Positions 8,740-17,366 of a stretch of DNA of 64,000 nt are shown one piece after another. The translations under genes and the position numbers were made by a program. This DNA is from Pseudarthrobacter enclensis (GTDB taxonomy: Bacteria > Actinomycetota > Actinomycetes > Actinomycetales > Micrococcaceae). The DNA lies in contig NZ_JAUSRE010000002.1 in NCBI RefSeq assembly GCF_030811655.1, positions 186,001 to 250,000 of the forward strand. Direction: 5' to 3'. Numbering within the stretch: position 1 is the first letter of the stretch; each line of letters starts with the position of its first letter. Below the pieces are notes generated by a model. That model did no database searches, was not told the origin of the DNA, and worked only from the letters and a program-made list of their open reading frames with translations.

Positions 8740-8991
8740 ATGGCCAGGGCACTGCTTCGCCTCTACTTCCACTCACGAAAGGTAAGGGCGGCCGCCAGGG
8801 AGTTGGAACACGCCCTCGCGGAATCACGGGAAGTCTCCAGCTGGCCGGGAGACAGGCTTCCCGTAGGGGAGGAGATGTCCAGGCACGTGGAGAAACTGAC
8901 GCGGCGGCTGAAGCTGGAGACCGAGGCGCACCACAGGCTCGAAGTCCTATTCAAGACTGCGGGTGGAGGGCATTCCATAGCGGCTCTGTAG
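8740..8991 (+). CDS. Hypothetical helical protein
   Basis: Small basic protein of 83 residues that I do not recognise. The start is chosen at 8740 because AGAGGGGAG lies 5-6 bp upstream; an ATG at 8710 is in frame but has no comparable site. The sequence is strongly amphipathic and helical (ARELEHALAESREV, RHVEKLTRRLKLETEAHHRLEVLF), suggesting a coiled coil. It is transcribed divergently from the phosphatase operon. It has no membrane segment or catalytic motif. Confidence 0.55.
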   Translation: MARALLRLYFHSRKVRAAARELEHALAESREVSSWPGDRLPVGEEMSRHVEKLTRRLKLETEAHHRLEVLFKTAGGGHSIAAL

Positions 8992-9041
8992 GTGCCACAC
9001 TTAGCAGCAATCGATTGGCTGGGGATAGTCAGGAGATTGCT

Positions 9042-9158
9042 GTGAGTTTGTTGCTGGGCTGGTCGTACCTGTTGGCGGGACTCATGACCATGGATGCGAT
9101 GCTGCTTGCGTTGTGGGCCATGGAAGTCGATTGGGGCAAGTACTGGCGCCGCAAGTAG
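9042..9158 (+). CDS. 38-residue single-pass membrane microprotein
   Basis: A short reading frame starting at GTG 9042, with AGGAG at 9031-9035 (6 bp spacing), which is a strong ribosome site. The product begins MSLLLGWSYLLAGLMTMDAM. A second hydrophobic stretch, LLALWAM, follows, and the protein ends in the charged, aromatic tail EVDWGKYWRRK. This is the pattern of a small inner-membrane protein with its positive end inside. The family is unknown to me. It lies 50 bp after the helical protein at 8740-8991 in the same direction and could share its transcript. Confidence 0.6.
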   Translation: MSLLLGWSYLLAGLMTMDAMLLALWAMEVDWGKYWRRK

Positions 9159-9219
9159 CGCTCCTTGAACCCAGGGTCAGCCCCCGGCCGGGACGCACCT
9201 CGATGGCAATGCCGCCATC

Positions 9220-9612
9220 CTAGTCTGCCGGGATCCGGCCGATGCTCCAGGCAGCAACCCGGCGGACATCAACCCTGGTTGCCTGCAGCGGCATCCTGGT
9301 TCCGCCCGAGAGAAGTACGGGTCCCAGGAAGTGGAGGTACCGTGGTCCGGCTTCAGTGCCGCCCCCACCCGCCGTCGGCTCCCAGGAATCGAGGACTCCG
9401 GCGATGGCCCAGCTGCCGATCCGCACCTGGTCGTTCTGCCGCTGCGTCCACGCCTGCTCCGACACCACCGACCCCGAGATGACGGCGCCGGCAACCACGA
9501 CAGTCAGTTCCAGGGTTGCGTCGGGGCCTGTCCCAAAGACTGAGTCCAATACCAGCGCCAGGCGCGGGTCCGCCCCGTACTCCGGCGCTTCCTTGTCCAT
9601 CCCGTCGTCCAT
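9220..9612 (-). CDS. Conserved hypothetical protein
   Basis: Protein of 130 residues. The start at 9612 is preferred over upstream ATGs because AAAGGGA lies about 6 bp before it. The composition suggests a soluble beta-rich fold (LELTVVVAGAVISGSVVS, RYLHFLGPVLLSG), with no signal peptide and no catalytic motif that I recognise. It is separated from bcp by the terminator hairpin of that gene, so it is probably transcribed alone. Confidence 0.6.
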   Translation of the reverse strand: MDDGMDKEAPEYGADPRLALVLDSVFGTGPDATLELTVVVAGAVISGSVVSEQAWTQRQNDQVRIGSWAIAGVLDSWEPTAGGGGTEAGPRYLHFLGPVLLSGGTRMPLQATRVDVRRVAAWSIGRIPAD

Positions 9613-9707
9613 AGCCGTCCCTTTCCTCATCATCGGTGGAGCTGAATGCCTGTTCAGCCCAGTTTCCACCGTATGCGCGGGTCGCGGCAGAGACCGCCGG
9701 TTAAACG

Positions 9708-9742
9708 CCGGACGCCCAAGCAGTATGTGCTGGGGCGTCCGG
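9708..9742. terminator. Hairpin downstream of bcp
   Basis: CCGGACGCCC at 9708-9717 pairs perfectly with GGGCGTCCGG at 9733-9742. The loop itself contains AGCA/TGCT. It sits about 30 bp after the bcp stop. There is no T-tract, as is common for actinobacterial terminators. Confidence 0.55.
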
Positions 9743-9770
9743 GGAATGCTGCAGGAAGTGATGGAGGGTT

Positions 9771-10250
9771 CTAGACTCCCAGGGCTTCCTTCAGGCGGGC
9801 AACGTGGCCGTCGGCCTGGACCTGGTACTGGGCCAGGGTGACGTTGCCTTGCGGGTCCACCACAACCGTGGAGCGGACAATTCCCTCGTGGATTTCGCCG
9901 TTGACCAGTTTCTCGCCCCAGGCGCCGTAGGCCAGGGCAACTGCGTGGTCGGGGTCGGAGAGCAGCGGGAAGGTCAGCGAGAAGTCGCCGCTGAAGCCGG
10001 CCAGGGCTTCCTGGGCGTCGGGGGAGATGCCGATAACCTCGTAGCCCTTGCCCTGCAGCGATGCAAGGCTGTCGCGGAAGTCGCAGGCCTCGGTGGTGCA
10101 GCCGGGGGTGGCGGCCTTGGGGTAGAAGTACACGATGACGTTCTTGCCACGGTAATCGGCCAGAGAGGTCTCGCGGCCCTGGGCGTCCCGGAGGGTGAAC
10201 TCAGGAGCCGGGGTGCCGGGCTGAAGCTTGGTGGTCAGGGTGGGGCTCAT
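9771..10250 (-). CDS. bcp: Thioredoxin-dependent peroxiredoxin (Bcp/PrxQ)
   Basis: Reduces hydrogen peroxide and organic peroxides with electrons from thioredoxin. The protein has 159 residues from the ATG at 10250 (MSPTLTTKLQPG). The peroxidatic centre is YPKAATPGCTTEACDFRD: the first cysteine is peroxidatic, and the second, five residues later, is the resolving cysteine of the PrxQ subgroup. The thioredoxin-fold core follows with VIGISPD and TFPLLSD. It is probably monocistronic, with a hairpin after the gene. A peroxide-defence role also fits katG further along the window. Confidence 0.93.
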   Translation of the reverse strand: MSPTLTTKLQPGTPAPEFTLRDAQGRETSLADYRGKNVIVYFYPKAATPGCTTEACDFRDSLASLQGKGYEVIGISPDAQEALAGFSGDFSLTFPLLSDPDHAVALAYGAWGEKLVNGEIHEGIVRSTVVVDPQGNVTLAQYQVQADGHVARLKEALGV

Positions 10251-10331
10251 GGCGTTCCTTTGTAAGACTCGGTCAGTGATGGCCAAACATCCAGTGAAGC
10301 GGGTCACCGCTTACTGTTTCAAACCAGCGCG

Positions 10332-10982
10332 TCATATGCAGTATTCCGCAGGACCCCGAACGGCCGCGTGCGGGCCCGGAACGAACTGGTACCCGCCGCC
10401 GCGGACGGTGGCCACGGCATGGCGGGCAGTGCCCAGTTTCTTGCGGATCCTGCCCACATAAACGTCGATGGAGCGTGCGGTGGCGCCGGGAAAATCCAGT
10501 GATTCCAGGAACTCCTGCAGTTCCTCGCGGCCCACCGTGCGGGACAGGTGTGTCACCAGGTACCGCAGCACCTTGTACTCGACGCCGGTCAGGGCCACCG
10601 GTTTGCCGTCCAGCAGGACGGCATCGGCGGCGAGGTCCACGGCGACCCGGCTGACGGGGCCCGCCGACGGCGGCAGGCGGGTGCCGCCGTCGGCCTTTGG
10701 AAGTGCCGGGCCGGTTGCCTCCGCCGCGGAGGAAGCGCGGGAGGAGTCATCTTTTGCTTCCTCCGCGGCGGACGTGGGGGCTCCGGCGGCAGGCCAATGG
10801 ACTTCCGCCTCCGGAGCAGTCTGGAGGGCCCTGGCAAGGACCATTTGGGCGGCGTGGCGCAGGACTTCGGGACTGGTTCCTTCGGCCGGAACCACCCAGA
10901 CGGCCAGGCCATGCGCGGTGGCGCGCCTCGGCGGAACCCGGTGCGGAACAGTGGTCCGGGGATGGTGGGCTTCCACTGCCAT
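10332..10982 (-). CDS. Winged-helix (OmpR/PhoB-type) DNA-binding protein without receiver domain
   Basis: Protein of 216 residues. The C-terminal Trans_reg_C domain (about 112-205) shows the OmpR-type pattern: LTGVEYKVLRYLVTHLSRTVGREELQEFL, then ARSIDVYVGRIRKKLG and VRGGGYQFV. The N-terminal half is not a receiver: it has no acidic triad and carries a low-complexity Ala/Ser/Glu stretch. It therefore probably acts without phosphorylation. It starts 8 bp after the allB stop and may be the last gene of the hyi-glxR-gcl-glxK-allB operon. Its target is unknown. Confidence 0.8.
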   Translation of the reverse strand: MAVEAHHPRTTVPHRVPPRRATAHGLAVWVVPAEGTSPEVLRHAAQMVLARALQTAPEAEVHWPAAGAPTSAAEEAKDDSSRASSAAEATGPALPKADGGTRLPPSAGPVSRVAVDLAADAVLLDGKPVALTGVEYKVLRYLVTHLSRTVGREELQEFLESLDFPGATARSIDVYVGRIRKKLGTARHAVATVRGGGYQFVPGPHAAVRGPAEYCI

Positions 10983-10990
10983 GGCGGACC

Positions 10991-12334
10991 TTATACGCCG
11001 CCGCGGCGGATCAGCCTGCCCGTTGGGGTCTGGCCGTCCACTACGGCGCCGCGGAGGAAGGTCTTGCGCACCACACCGGACAGGGCCTTGCCGTCGTACG
11101 GGGTGATGGGGTTCTTGTGCTTGAGCTTGGAGACGTCCACCACGAAGGCCTCGTCCGGGGCGAAGACGGCGAAGTCGGCGTCATAGCCCAGGGCCAGTTG
11201 GCCCTTGTTGCCGAGCCGGGCCAGGTTGGCGGGCTTTTCGGCCATCCAGGACACCACCTGTTCCAGCGGGATGCCGCGCTGCCGCGCCTCGGTCCAGATC
11301 AGGGACAGGCCCAGCTGCAGCGAGGACACACCGCCCCAGGCGACGGCGAAGTCGCCGTTCTCCAGGTCCTTCAGGTCCAGGGTGGAAGGGGAGTGGTCCG
11401 AGACGATGCAGTCGATGGTGCCGTCCTGCAGGCCCTGCCACAGCAGCTCGCGGTTGGAGGCTTCGCGGATGGGCGGGCAGCACTTGTACGCGGTGGCGCC
11501 GTCCGGGATTTCCTCCGCCATGAGCGTGAGGTAGTGCGGGCAGGTCTCCACGGTGAGCTTCACGCCGTCGCGCTTCGCCGAAGCAATCATGGGCAGCGCG
11601 TCCGACGACGACAGGTGCAGGATGTGCGCACGCGCACCGGTCCAGCGGGCCCGCTCGATGACCTCGGCGATGGCCTTGTTCTCGGCGCCGCGGGGGCGGG
11701 AAGCCAGGAACGTGGAGTAGTGGTCGCCGCCCGGGTGCGGCGCACGGTCGATCGCGTGCGAGTCCTCGGCGTGGACGATCATGAGCGAGTCGAAGGACTT
11801 CAGCTCGGCCATGTCCTCTTCCATCTCATCCGCGTCCAGGTGCGGGAATTCATCCACGCCGGAGTGCAGGAGGAAGCACTTGAAGCCGAAGACGCCCTCG
11901 TCGTGCAGGGGGCGGAGGTCGGCCTTGTTGCCGGGGATGGCACCGCCCCAGAATCCGACGTCGATGAACGCCTGGTCCTCGGCCACCTCGCGCTTGAGCT
12001 TCAGGTTTTCAACGGTGGTGGTGGGCGGAACGGAGTTCAGCGGCATGTCGATAATGGTGGTCACGCCGCCTGCTGCTGCAGCGCGGGTGGCGGACGCGAA
12101 GCCCTCCCACTCGGTTCGGCCGGGCTCGTTGACGTGGACGTGGGTGTCCACCAGGCCGGGAAGCAGGGTCTCATCGTCGGCAAGTTCGATCACTTCGGTG
12201 CCGGCCAGGCCGTTGCCCAGCGGCTCGATGGCCACGATCCTGCCGTTGCGCACCCCCACCTCGCGGGGGGCGAGGCCGGCAGTGGTCAGGATGCGCCGGC
12301 CCCGGATGACGAGGTCAAAACGTTCTTCAGACAC
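10991..12334 (-). CDS. allB: Allantoinase
   Basis: Hydrolyses allantoin to allantoate, linking the urate pathway to the glyoxylate genes upstream. The start is the GTG at 12334, with AAGGAGG 7 bp before it, giving 447 residues and overlapping the glxK stop by 8 bp; the longer frame upstream is not protein-like. The amidohydrolase fold shows [22 protein letters not shown] (metal-binding HxH), [14 protein letters not shown] (carboxylated lysine region), HAEDSHAID and VSDHSPST. An allantoinase is preferred over dihydropyrimidinase or dihydroorotase because of the overall pattern and the pathway context. No allantoate-degrading enzyme or ureidoglycolate lyase is visible in the window. Confidence 0.9.
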   Translation of the reverse strand: MSEERFDLVIRGRRILTTAGLAPREVGVRNGRIVAIEPLGNGLAGTEVIELADDETLLPGLVDTHVHVNEPGRTEWEGFASATRAAAAGGVTTIIDMPLNSVPPTTTVENLKLKREVAEDQAFIDVGFWGGAIPGNKADLRPLHDEGVFGFKCFLLHSGVDEFPHLDADEMEEDMAELKSFDSLMIVHAEDSHAIDRAPHPGGDHYSTFLASRPRGAENKAIAEVIERARWTGARAHILHLSSSDALPMIASAKRDGVKLTVETCPHYLTLMAEEIPDGATAYKCCPPIREASNRELLWQGLQDGTIDCIVSDHSPSTLDLKDLENGDFAVAWGGVSSLQLGLSLIWTEARQRGIPLEQVVSWMAEKPANLARLGNKGQLALGYDADFAVFAPDEAFVVDVSKLKHKNPITPYDGKALSGVVRKTFLRGAVVDGQTPTGRLIRRGGV

Positions 12335-13520
12335 GGAGGTCCTCCTTGGTACTTGCGGCGGCAGGCCTGTTGGCCGCCAGTCCCGCACTCATTTGGGTGC
12401 CCAGCTGCTCGAGGAGCGGCCCTGCCTCTGCTATGCACCTGTTTACATCGGTTTCGAGCGCCGTCAAAGCATGGATGTCCTCGAATCCTGCTGCGGCCGC
12501 CTGCTCCGGATCAAGGGTGGTCCGTCCGCAGACAGCGACGACCGGGACACCCTGGGCCGCCGCTGCGCGGGCAACGCCCATGGGCGTCTTGCCCAGGAGG
12601 CTTTGTTCGTCGAGGCTGCCTTCGCCGGTGATCACCAGGTCGGCGCCGGCCAGGCGGTCCGCCAGCCCCGTGAATTCGAGGACGACGTCGATGCCCGGCC
12701 GGCGCGTTGCGGCCAGCACGGCGATGGCGGCGTAGCCCACGCCGCCGGCTGCCCCGGCTCCAGGTGCTTCCGCGGCCTTGACCGCGCGAAATCCGATTTC
12801 CCTGGCCAGGACTTCGACAAACCTGGCCAGGGCGGCGTCGAGCATGCCGACGTCTTGTTGTGTGGCGCCCTTTTGCGGACCGAACACGGCTGCGGCGCCC
12901 TGTGCGCCCAGCAGCGGGTTGTCCACGTCGGACGCCAGCACAAAGCGGGTGTCCACCAGGCGGGGCTCGAAATCGGTGAAGTCGATGCTGTGCAGGTTTG
13001 CCAGCGCAGCCCCGCCCGGGGGAAGTTCGTTGTTTCTGCTGTCCAGGAACCTGGCGCCGAGCGCCTGAAGGAGCCCCGCGCCGCCGTCGGTATTGGCACT
13101 GCCGCCCACGCCGAGCACGATCCGCCGGCAGCCGGCGTCGAGGGCTGCCCGGATGAGCTGGCCGGTGCCAAGGCTGGTGGCCGCGGAGGCGTCCGCCGAT
13201 ACGGGACGGCCTCCCTTCCGGACATTCGGGACTAAGGCGAGCCCGGACGCGGTGGCCATTTCGATGACGGCCTCGTGTCCACGGACGGCATAGTCCGCTT
13301 CCACCGGTTGTCCGGTGGGGCCTGTGACCGTTGCCGTCCGGCGGATGAATCCGGAGCCGACGGCGGCGTCGAGGGTGCCCTCGCCGCCGTCGGCCACCGG
13401 AATCCGGACCACGTCAAGGTTGCCGCCCGCGCCGCGCTGCAGGCCTTTTTCCAGATGGCTGCACACCTCCGGGGCGGACAGCGATCCCTTGAACTTGTCC
13501 GGGGCGATCACGATGCGCAT
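12327..13520 (-). CDS. glxK: Glycerate kinase
   Basis: Phosphorylates D-glycerate to 2-phosphoglycerate, feeding glyoxylate-derived carbon into glycolysis. The protein has 397 residues, and the N-terminal [19 protein letters not shown] is diagnostic of the GlxK family. Other conserved stretches are [32 protein letters not shown] and [14 protein letters not shown]. It starts 2 bp after the gcl stop and its end overlaps allB, so it is embedded in the operon. Its substrate is supplied by GlxR. Confidence 0.95.
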   Translation of the reverse strand: MRIVIAPDKFKGSLSAPEVCSHLEKGLQRGAGGNLDVVRIPVADGGEGTLDAAVGSGFIRRTATVTGPTGQPVEADYAVRGHEAVIEMATASGLALVPNVRKGGRPVSADASAATSLGTGQLIRAALDAGCRRIVLGVGGSANTDGGAGLLQALGARFLDSRNNELPPGGAALANLHSIDFTDFEPRLVDTRFVLASDVDNPLLGAQGAAAVFGPQKGATQQDVGMLDAALARFVEVLAREIGFRAVKAAEAPGAGAAGGVGYAAIAVLAATRRPGIDVVLEFTGLADRLAGADLVITGEGSLDEQSLLGKTPMGVARAAAAQGVPVVAVCGRTTLDPEQAAAAGFEDIHALTALETDVNRCIAEAGPLLEQLGTQMSAGLAANRPAAASTKEDLRV

Positions 13521-13522
13521 GA

Positions 13523-15313
13523 TTAGGCCTGCAGTGCCAGGATGGCGGTTGGGGCGTCGGCTGCGGTCTCGGCCAGTTCCTCGAACTCGTTCACGGCGTT
13601 GATTTCCACGCCCATGGAGATGTTGGTGACCTTTTCCAGGATCACTTCCACCACCACGGGAACCTGGAACTCACCCATCAGGGCCTTGGCCTTGTCGAAG
13701 GCGGCAGCGAGGTCGCTGGGATCCTCCACGCGGACGGCCTTGCAGCCCAGGCCCTCGGCCACCTTCAGGTGGTCAACACCGTAGCCGCGGGTGTCTTCGG
13801 ACAGGTGCGCGCTGTTGATGTTCTCGAACGCCAGGGACACGTTCTGCTCCATGTTGAACCCGCGCTGGGACTGGCGGATCAGGCCCAGGTAGGAATTGTT
13901 CACCACCACGTGGATGTACGGGAGGTTGAACTGCGCGCCCACGGCCAGTTCTTCGATCATGAACTGGAAGTCGTAATCGCCGGAGAGAGCCACCACGGTC
14001 TGGTCCGGGTTGGAACGGGCGACGCCGAGCGCGGCCGGGGCGGTCCAGCCCAGCGGTCCTGCCTGGCCGGCGTTGATCCACTTGCGCGGGCCGAAGACGT
14101 GCAGCATCTGGGCGCCGGCGATCTGCGACAGGCCGATGGTGGAGACGTAGGTAGTGTCGCGGCCGAAGGACTTGTTCATTTCCTCGTACACGCGCTGCGG
14201 CTTGATGGGGATGTTCTCGAAGTGCGTCTTGCGGTGCAGGGAGGCCTTGCGGTCCTGGCACTCGGCAACCCAGGCGCTGTAGTCCGGCAGGGACCCGGCC
14301 GCCTTGCGCTCTTTGGCGAGCTCAACCAGCCCTGCCAGCGCTGCGCCGGCGTCGGACGCAATGCCCAGGTCCGGGGAGAACACGCGGCCGATCTGCGTGG
14401 GTTCGATGTCGATGTGCACGAACTTGCGGCCGGCTGTGTAGGTCTCCAGGCCGCCGGTGTGGCGGTTGGCCCAGCGGTTGCCGATGCCGATCACGAAGTC
14501 GCTCTGCAGGTAGTTCTCGTTGCCGTAGCGGTGCGAGGTCTGCAGCCCCACCATGCCGGCCATCAGCTGGTGGTCGTCCGGGATGGTGCCCCAGCCCATC
14601 AGGGTGGGGATGACCGGAACGTTGAGGGTCTCGGCCAGTTCCACCAGCTGCGCGGAGGCGCCGGCGTTGATGATGCCGCCGCCGGCCACGATCAGCGGGT
14701 GCTTTGCAGCCAGGAGCATGTCCAGGGCCTTCTCCAGCTGCTTGCGGGAGGCCTTGGGCTTTTCGACGGGCAGCGGCTCGTACGCGTCGATGTCGAATTC
14801 GATTTCCGCCATCTGCACGTCGATGGGCAGGTCCAGCAGCACGGGGCCGGGGCGGCCGGAGCGCATCAGCTGGAAGGCCTTCTGGAAGGCGCCGGGGACC
14901 TGGCCGGGCTCCAGGATGGTCATGGCCATCTTGGTCACGGGGGCGGCGATGGACTCGATGTCCACGGCCTGGAAGTCTTCCTTGTGCAGCTTGGCCACGG
15001 GGGCCTGCCCGGTGATGCAGAGCATGGGGATGGAGTCTGCCCAGGCGGCGTAGAGCCCGGTGATCATGTCGGTGCCGGCTGGGCCGGAGGTACCGATGCA
15101 GATGCCGATGTTGCCGTCCTTGGCGCGGCTGAAACCGTCGGCCATGTGGCTGGCACCTTCAACGTGGCGGGCCAGGGTGTGGCGGATGCCGCCGTGGGCG
15201 CGCATTGCGGAGTAGAAGGGGTTGATCGCGGCGCCTGGCAGGCCGAACGCCTCGATGGCGCCTTCCTTTTCCAGGATGGCCACCGCTGCATCAACGGTAC
15301 GCATCTTGCTCAT
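13523..15313 (-). CDS. gcl: Glyoxylate carboligase
   Basis: ThDP- and FAD-dependent enzyme that joins two glyoxylate molecules to tartronate semialdehyde with release of CO2. It has 596 residues, the usual length. Val51 ([13 protein letters not shown]) stands where other ThDP enzymes carry the activating glutamate; this valine is characteristic of glyoxylate carboligase. The ThDP-binding motif is [18 protein letters not shown]...NN. AAGGAGCACCCC precedes the ATG. It lies between glxR and glxK, whose products use its product in turn. Confidence 0.96.
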   Translation of the reverse strand: MSKMRTVDAAVAILEKEGAIEAFGLPGAAINPFYSAMRAHGGIRHTLARHVEGASHMADGFSRAKDGNIGICIGTSGPAGTDMITGLYAAWADSIPMLCITGQAPVAKLHKEDFQAVDIESIAAPVTKMAMTILEPGQVPGAFQKAFQLMRSGRPGPVLLDLPIDVQMAEIEFDIDAYEPLPVEKPKASRKQLEKALDMLLAAKHPLIVAGGGIINAGASAQLVELAETLNVPVIPTLMGWGTIPDDHQLMAGMVGLQTSHRYGNENYLQSDFVIGIGNRWANRHTGGLETYTAGRKFVHIDIEPTQIGRVFSPDLGIASDAGAALAGLVELAKERKAAGSLPDYSAWVAECQDRKASLHRKTHFENIPIKPQRVYEEMNKSFGRDTTYVSTIGLSQIAGAQMLHVFGPRKWINAGQAGPLGWTAPAALGVARSNPDQTVVALSGDYDFQFMIEELAVGAQFNLPYIHVVVNNSYLGLIRQSQRGFNMEQNVSLAFENINSAHLSEDTRGYGVDHLKVAEGLGCKAVRVEDPSDLAAAFDKAKALMGEFQVPVVVEVILEKVTNISMGVEINAVNEFEELAETAADAPTAILALQA

Positions 15314-15363
15314 GGGGTGCTCCTTGAAAGCTTGAAAGTCTGTTTTTGGGTGTGCTGGGGGAA

Positions 15364-15388
15364 CCGCCGTCGTAACTCACGACGGCGG
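15364..15388. other. Intercistronic hairpin between glxR and gcl
   Basis: CCGCCGTCG at 15364-15372 and CGACGGCGG at 15380-15388 form a perfect 9-bp stem with a 7-nt loop. It lies in the 130-bp gap between glxR and gcl, the largest gap in this operon. There is no T-tract in the direction of transcription. It may protect or process the mRNA, or attenuate transcription into gcl. Confidence 0.55.
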
Positions 15389-15443
15389 GCTCCCTGCTAG
15401 GTGCTTGTTTCCGCGCTTTTTGTCCCGGCTGCGCCGGCAGTGG

Positions 15444-16322
15444 TTACTTCCTGCCGCTGAGCTGGAGGACCTGCTTGAAGAGTCCGGAGTGGTCCAGGCC
15501 GCCGTCGCCCTGGTTGACGGTGGCGGCGACCAGCTGGGCGACGACGGCGCCGAGCGGGATGGCGACGTTGGCTTCGCGGGCGGCGGAGGTGACGATGCCG
15601 AGGTCCTTGTGGTGCAGGGCGAGGCGGAAGCCGGGGTCGAAGTTGCGGTCCAGCATCTTCTGGCCCTTCTGGTCCAAGACCTTGGAGCCGGCAAGGCCGC
15701 CGCCGAGGACCTTGAGGGCGGCGTCGGTGTCCACGCCGTAGGCCTCGAGGAAGGCGATGGCTTCGCCGAGGACCTCAATGTTGACCGCGACGATCAGCTG
15801 GTTGGCTGCCTTGACGGTCTGGCCGGAGCCCGAGGGGCCGACGTGGACGATGGTCTTGCCCACTGCGTTCAGGACGTCCTGGGCGTCGTCGAAGTCTGCC
15901 TTATCGCCGCCCACCATGATGGAGAGGACGGCGTCGATGGCGCCCTGTTCGCCGCCGGAAACCGGGGCGTCGAGGGGGCGGATGCCGGCTTCGCGGGCTT
16001 CTCCTGCGAGGCGGACCGCGACGTCCGGGCGGATGCTGGAAGCGTCGATCCACAGGGCGCCCTGCCTGGCGTTGGCGAAGACGCCGTCCTTGCCGCTGAC
16101 GACCCCTTCAACGTCGGGGGAGTCCGGCACCATGGTGATGACGACGTCGGCGTCCTTGACGGCGTCAGCGATGCTGGCGGCGCCCTTGCCCCCTTCGGAG
16201 ACCAGCTTGTCGATCTTGTCCTGGCTGCGGTTGAAACCGGTGACGGTGTGGCCGGCCTTGACCAGGTTGATGGCCATGGGCAGGCCCATGATTCCGAGTC
16301 CGATGACTGCAACGTTGCTCAT
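15444..16322 (-). CDS. glxR: Tartronate semialdehyde reductase
   Basis: Reduces tartronate semialdehyde to D-glycerate with NAD(P)H. The protein has 292 residues from the ATG at 16322, which follows an AGAAAGAGA ribosome site; the longer frame upstream is discarded. The N-terminal VIGLGIMGLPMAINLVKAG is the nucleotide-binding loop of beta-hydroxyacid dehydrogenases. DAPVSGGEQGA is the substrate-binding motif, and the catalytic lysine is in SGSGQTVKAANQL. It is placed 50 bp after hyi and before gcl. The related symbol garR is used for a paralogue with the same reaction. Confidence 0.93.
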   Translation of the reverse strand: MSNVAVIGLGIMGLPMAINLVKAGHTVTGFNRSQDKIDKLVSEGGKGAASIADAVKDADVVITMVPDSPDVEGVVSGKDGVFANARQGALWIDASSIRPDVAVRLAGEAREAGIRPLDAPVSGGEQGAIDAVLSIMVGGDKADFDDAQDVLNAVGKTIVHVGPSGSGQTVKAANQLIVAVNIEVLGEAIAFLEAYGVDTDAALKVLGGGLAGSKVLDQKGQKMLDRNFDPGFRLALHHKDLGIVTSAAREANVAIPLGAVVAQLVAATVNQGDGGLDHSGLFKQVLQLSGRK

Positions 16323-16372
16323 GATGGTTCTCTTTCTGAAGTCTGTATGGTCTTGCCGGTGTACGGCGGTGG

Positions 16373-17173
16373 TCAGCGTGCGGAGTGCTCGCGGATCGCC
16401 CAGCTGAAGGCCGTCTCCTGCGGTTCCTTGTACTCCAGACCGATGTAGCCTTCGTAGCCAAGTTCGCGGCTGCGGGCGATCCATTCGCCGAGCGGCAGGG
16501 TGCCGGTGCCGGGGGCGCCACGGCCGGGGTTGTCGGCGATCTGGATGTGGCCGAAGTCCTTGGCATGGTTTTCGATGACGGATTCGACGTCGTCGCCGTT
16601 GACGGCCAGGTGGTAGAAATCGGCGAGGAGCTTGACGTTCTCGACGCCGGCCTCCGCCTTGACGCGGGCGATGACCTTCAGTGCGTCGTCGGCAGTGAGG
16701 AGTGGGTACCTGGGTGCGCCGCTGACGGGTTCGAGGAGGACGGTGCCACCAATGCGGGCAACGCCTTCGGCTGCTGCCGCCAGGTTCTTGACGGCCAGCT
16801 CATCCTGCTCTGCCGGGGCGAATTCATCCTGCCGGTTGCCGTAGAGGGCATTGAAGGCCTTGCAGCCCAGGCGCTCGCCGATGCCGGCCACGACGTCGAT
16901 GTTGTCCTTGAACTCCGAGCACCGGCCCTTCCAGGAAACCAGGCCGCGGTCGCCGCCGGGCATGTTGCCCGCGTTGAAGTTCAGCCCGGTGAGCTGGACC
17001 CCGGCGTCCTTGATGGCGTTCTCGAACTTGGTGACCTCGCTGTCCGCCGGGACGGAGGTCTCGAAGGGCCACCAGAACTCGACGGCGTCGAAGCCGGCGG
17101 CCTTGGCGGCGGCGGGGCGCTCGAGCAGGGGAAGCTCCGTGAGGAGGATGGAGCAGTTCACTGTGTACGTCAT
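16373..17173 (-). CDS. hyi: Hydroxypyruvate isomerase
   Basis: Interconverts hydroxypyruvate and tartronate semialdehyde. This is a 266-residue TIM-barrel protein of the xylose isomerase-like family. Recognisable elements are LLERPAAAKAAGFDAVEFWWPF, LTGLNFNAGNMPGGDRG, LLEPVSG (metal-ligand Glu), LLADFYHLAVNGD and FGHIQIADNPGRGAPGTG. It is the first gene of the hyi-glxR-gcl-glxK-allB operon, with GGAAGGA upstream. Two IclR-type boxes lie 63-98 bp before its start. Confidence 0.94.
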   Translation of the reverse strand: MTYTVNCSILLTELPLLERPAAAKAAGFDAVEFWWPFETSVPADSEVTKFENAIKDAGVQLTGLNFNAGNMPGGDRGLVSWKGRCSEFKDNIDVVAGIGERLGCKAFNALYGNRQDEFAPAEQDELAVKNLAAAAEGVARIGGTVLLEPVSGAPRYPLLTADDALKVIARVKAEAGVENVKLLADFYHLAVNGDDVESVIENHAKDFGHIQIADNPGRGAPGTGTLPLGEWIARSRELGYEGYIGLEYKEPQETAFSWAIREHSAR

Positions 17174-17235
17174 CGTAGGTCCTTCCGGGGGAGGGGCTTT
17201 GATCTATCTTCCGTTGCTTCCGGCATCCTTACCGT

Positions 17236-17271
17236 TTCCGCTTTGTGGAATTTAGATTCTGCTTTATGAAA
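17236..17271. promoter_or_regulatory. Tandem IclR-type operator upstream of the hyi operon
   Basis: TTCCGCTTTGTGGAA at 17236-17250 is an inverted repeat (TTCC-N7-GGAA). TTCTGCTTTATGAAA at 17257-17271 matches it at 12 of 15 positions with an exact 21-bp offset, so both lie on the same helix face. It sits between the hyi operon and a divergent lipoprotein gene, so it could serve either, but the match to the uraD and dctA sites favours hyi. Confidence 0.65.
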
Positions 17272-17366
17272 AGTGTAGGGAAAATGGGGTGGGGTAGTCA
17301 AGGGGAGCCGCGGGCATGAGACTGGTATGGAGTAAGCCCGCTCTACTGGAATGGATGGGAGCGATC

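Noticed and set aside
10697..12631. 644-residue open frame on the + strand opposite allB
   Set aside because: Shadow of the allB/glxK coding frames; no protein-like pattern.
13769..15400. 543-residue open frame opposite gcl
   Set aside because: Antisense to a clear glyoxylate carboligase; composition is Gly/Val/His-rich and without domains.
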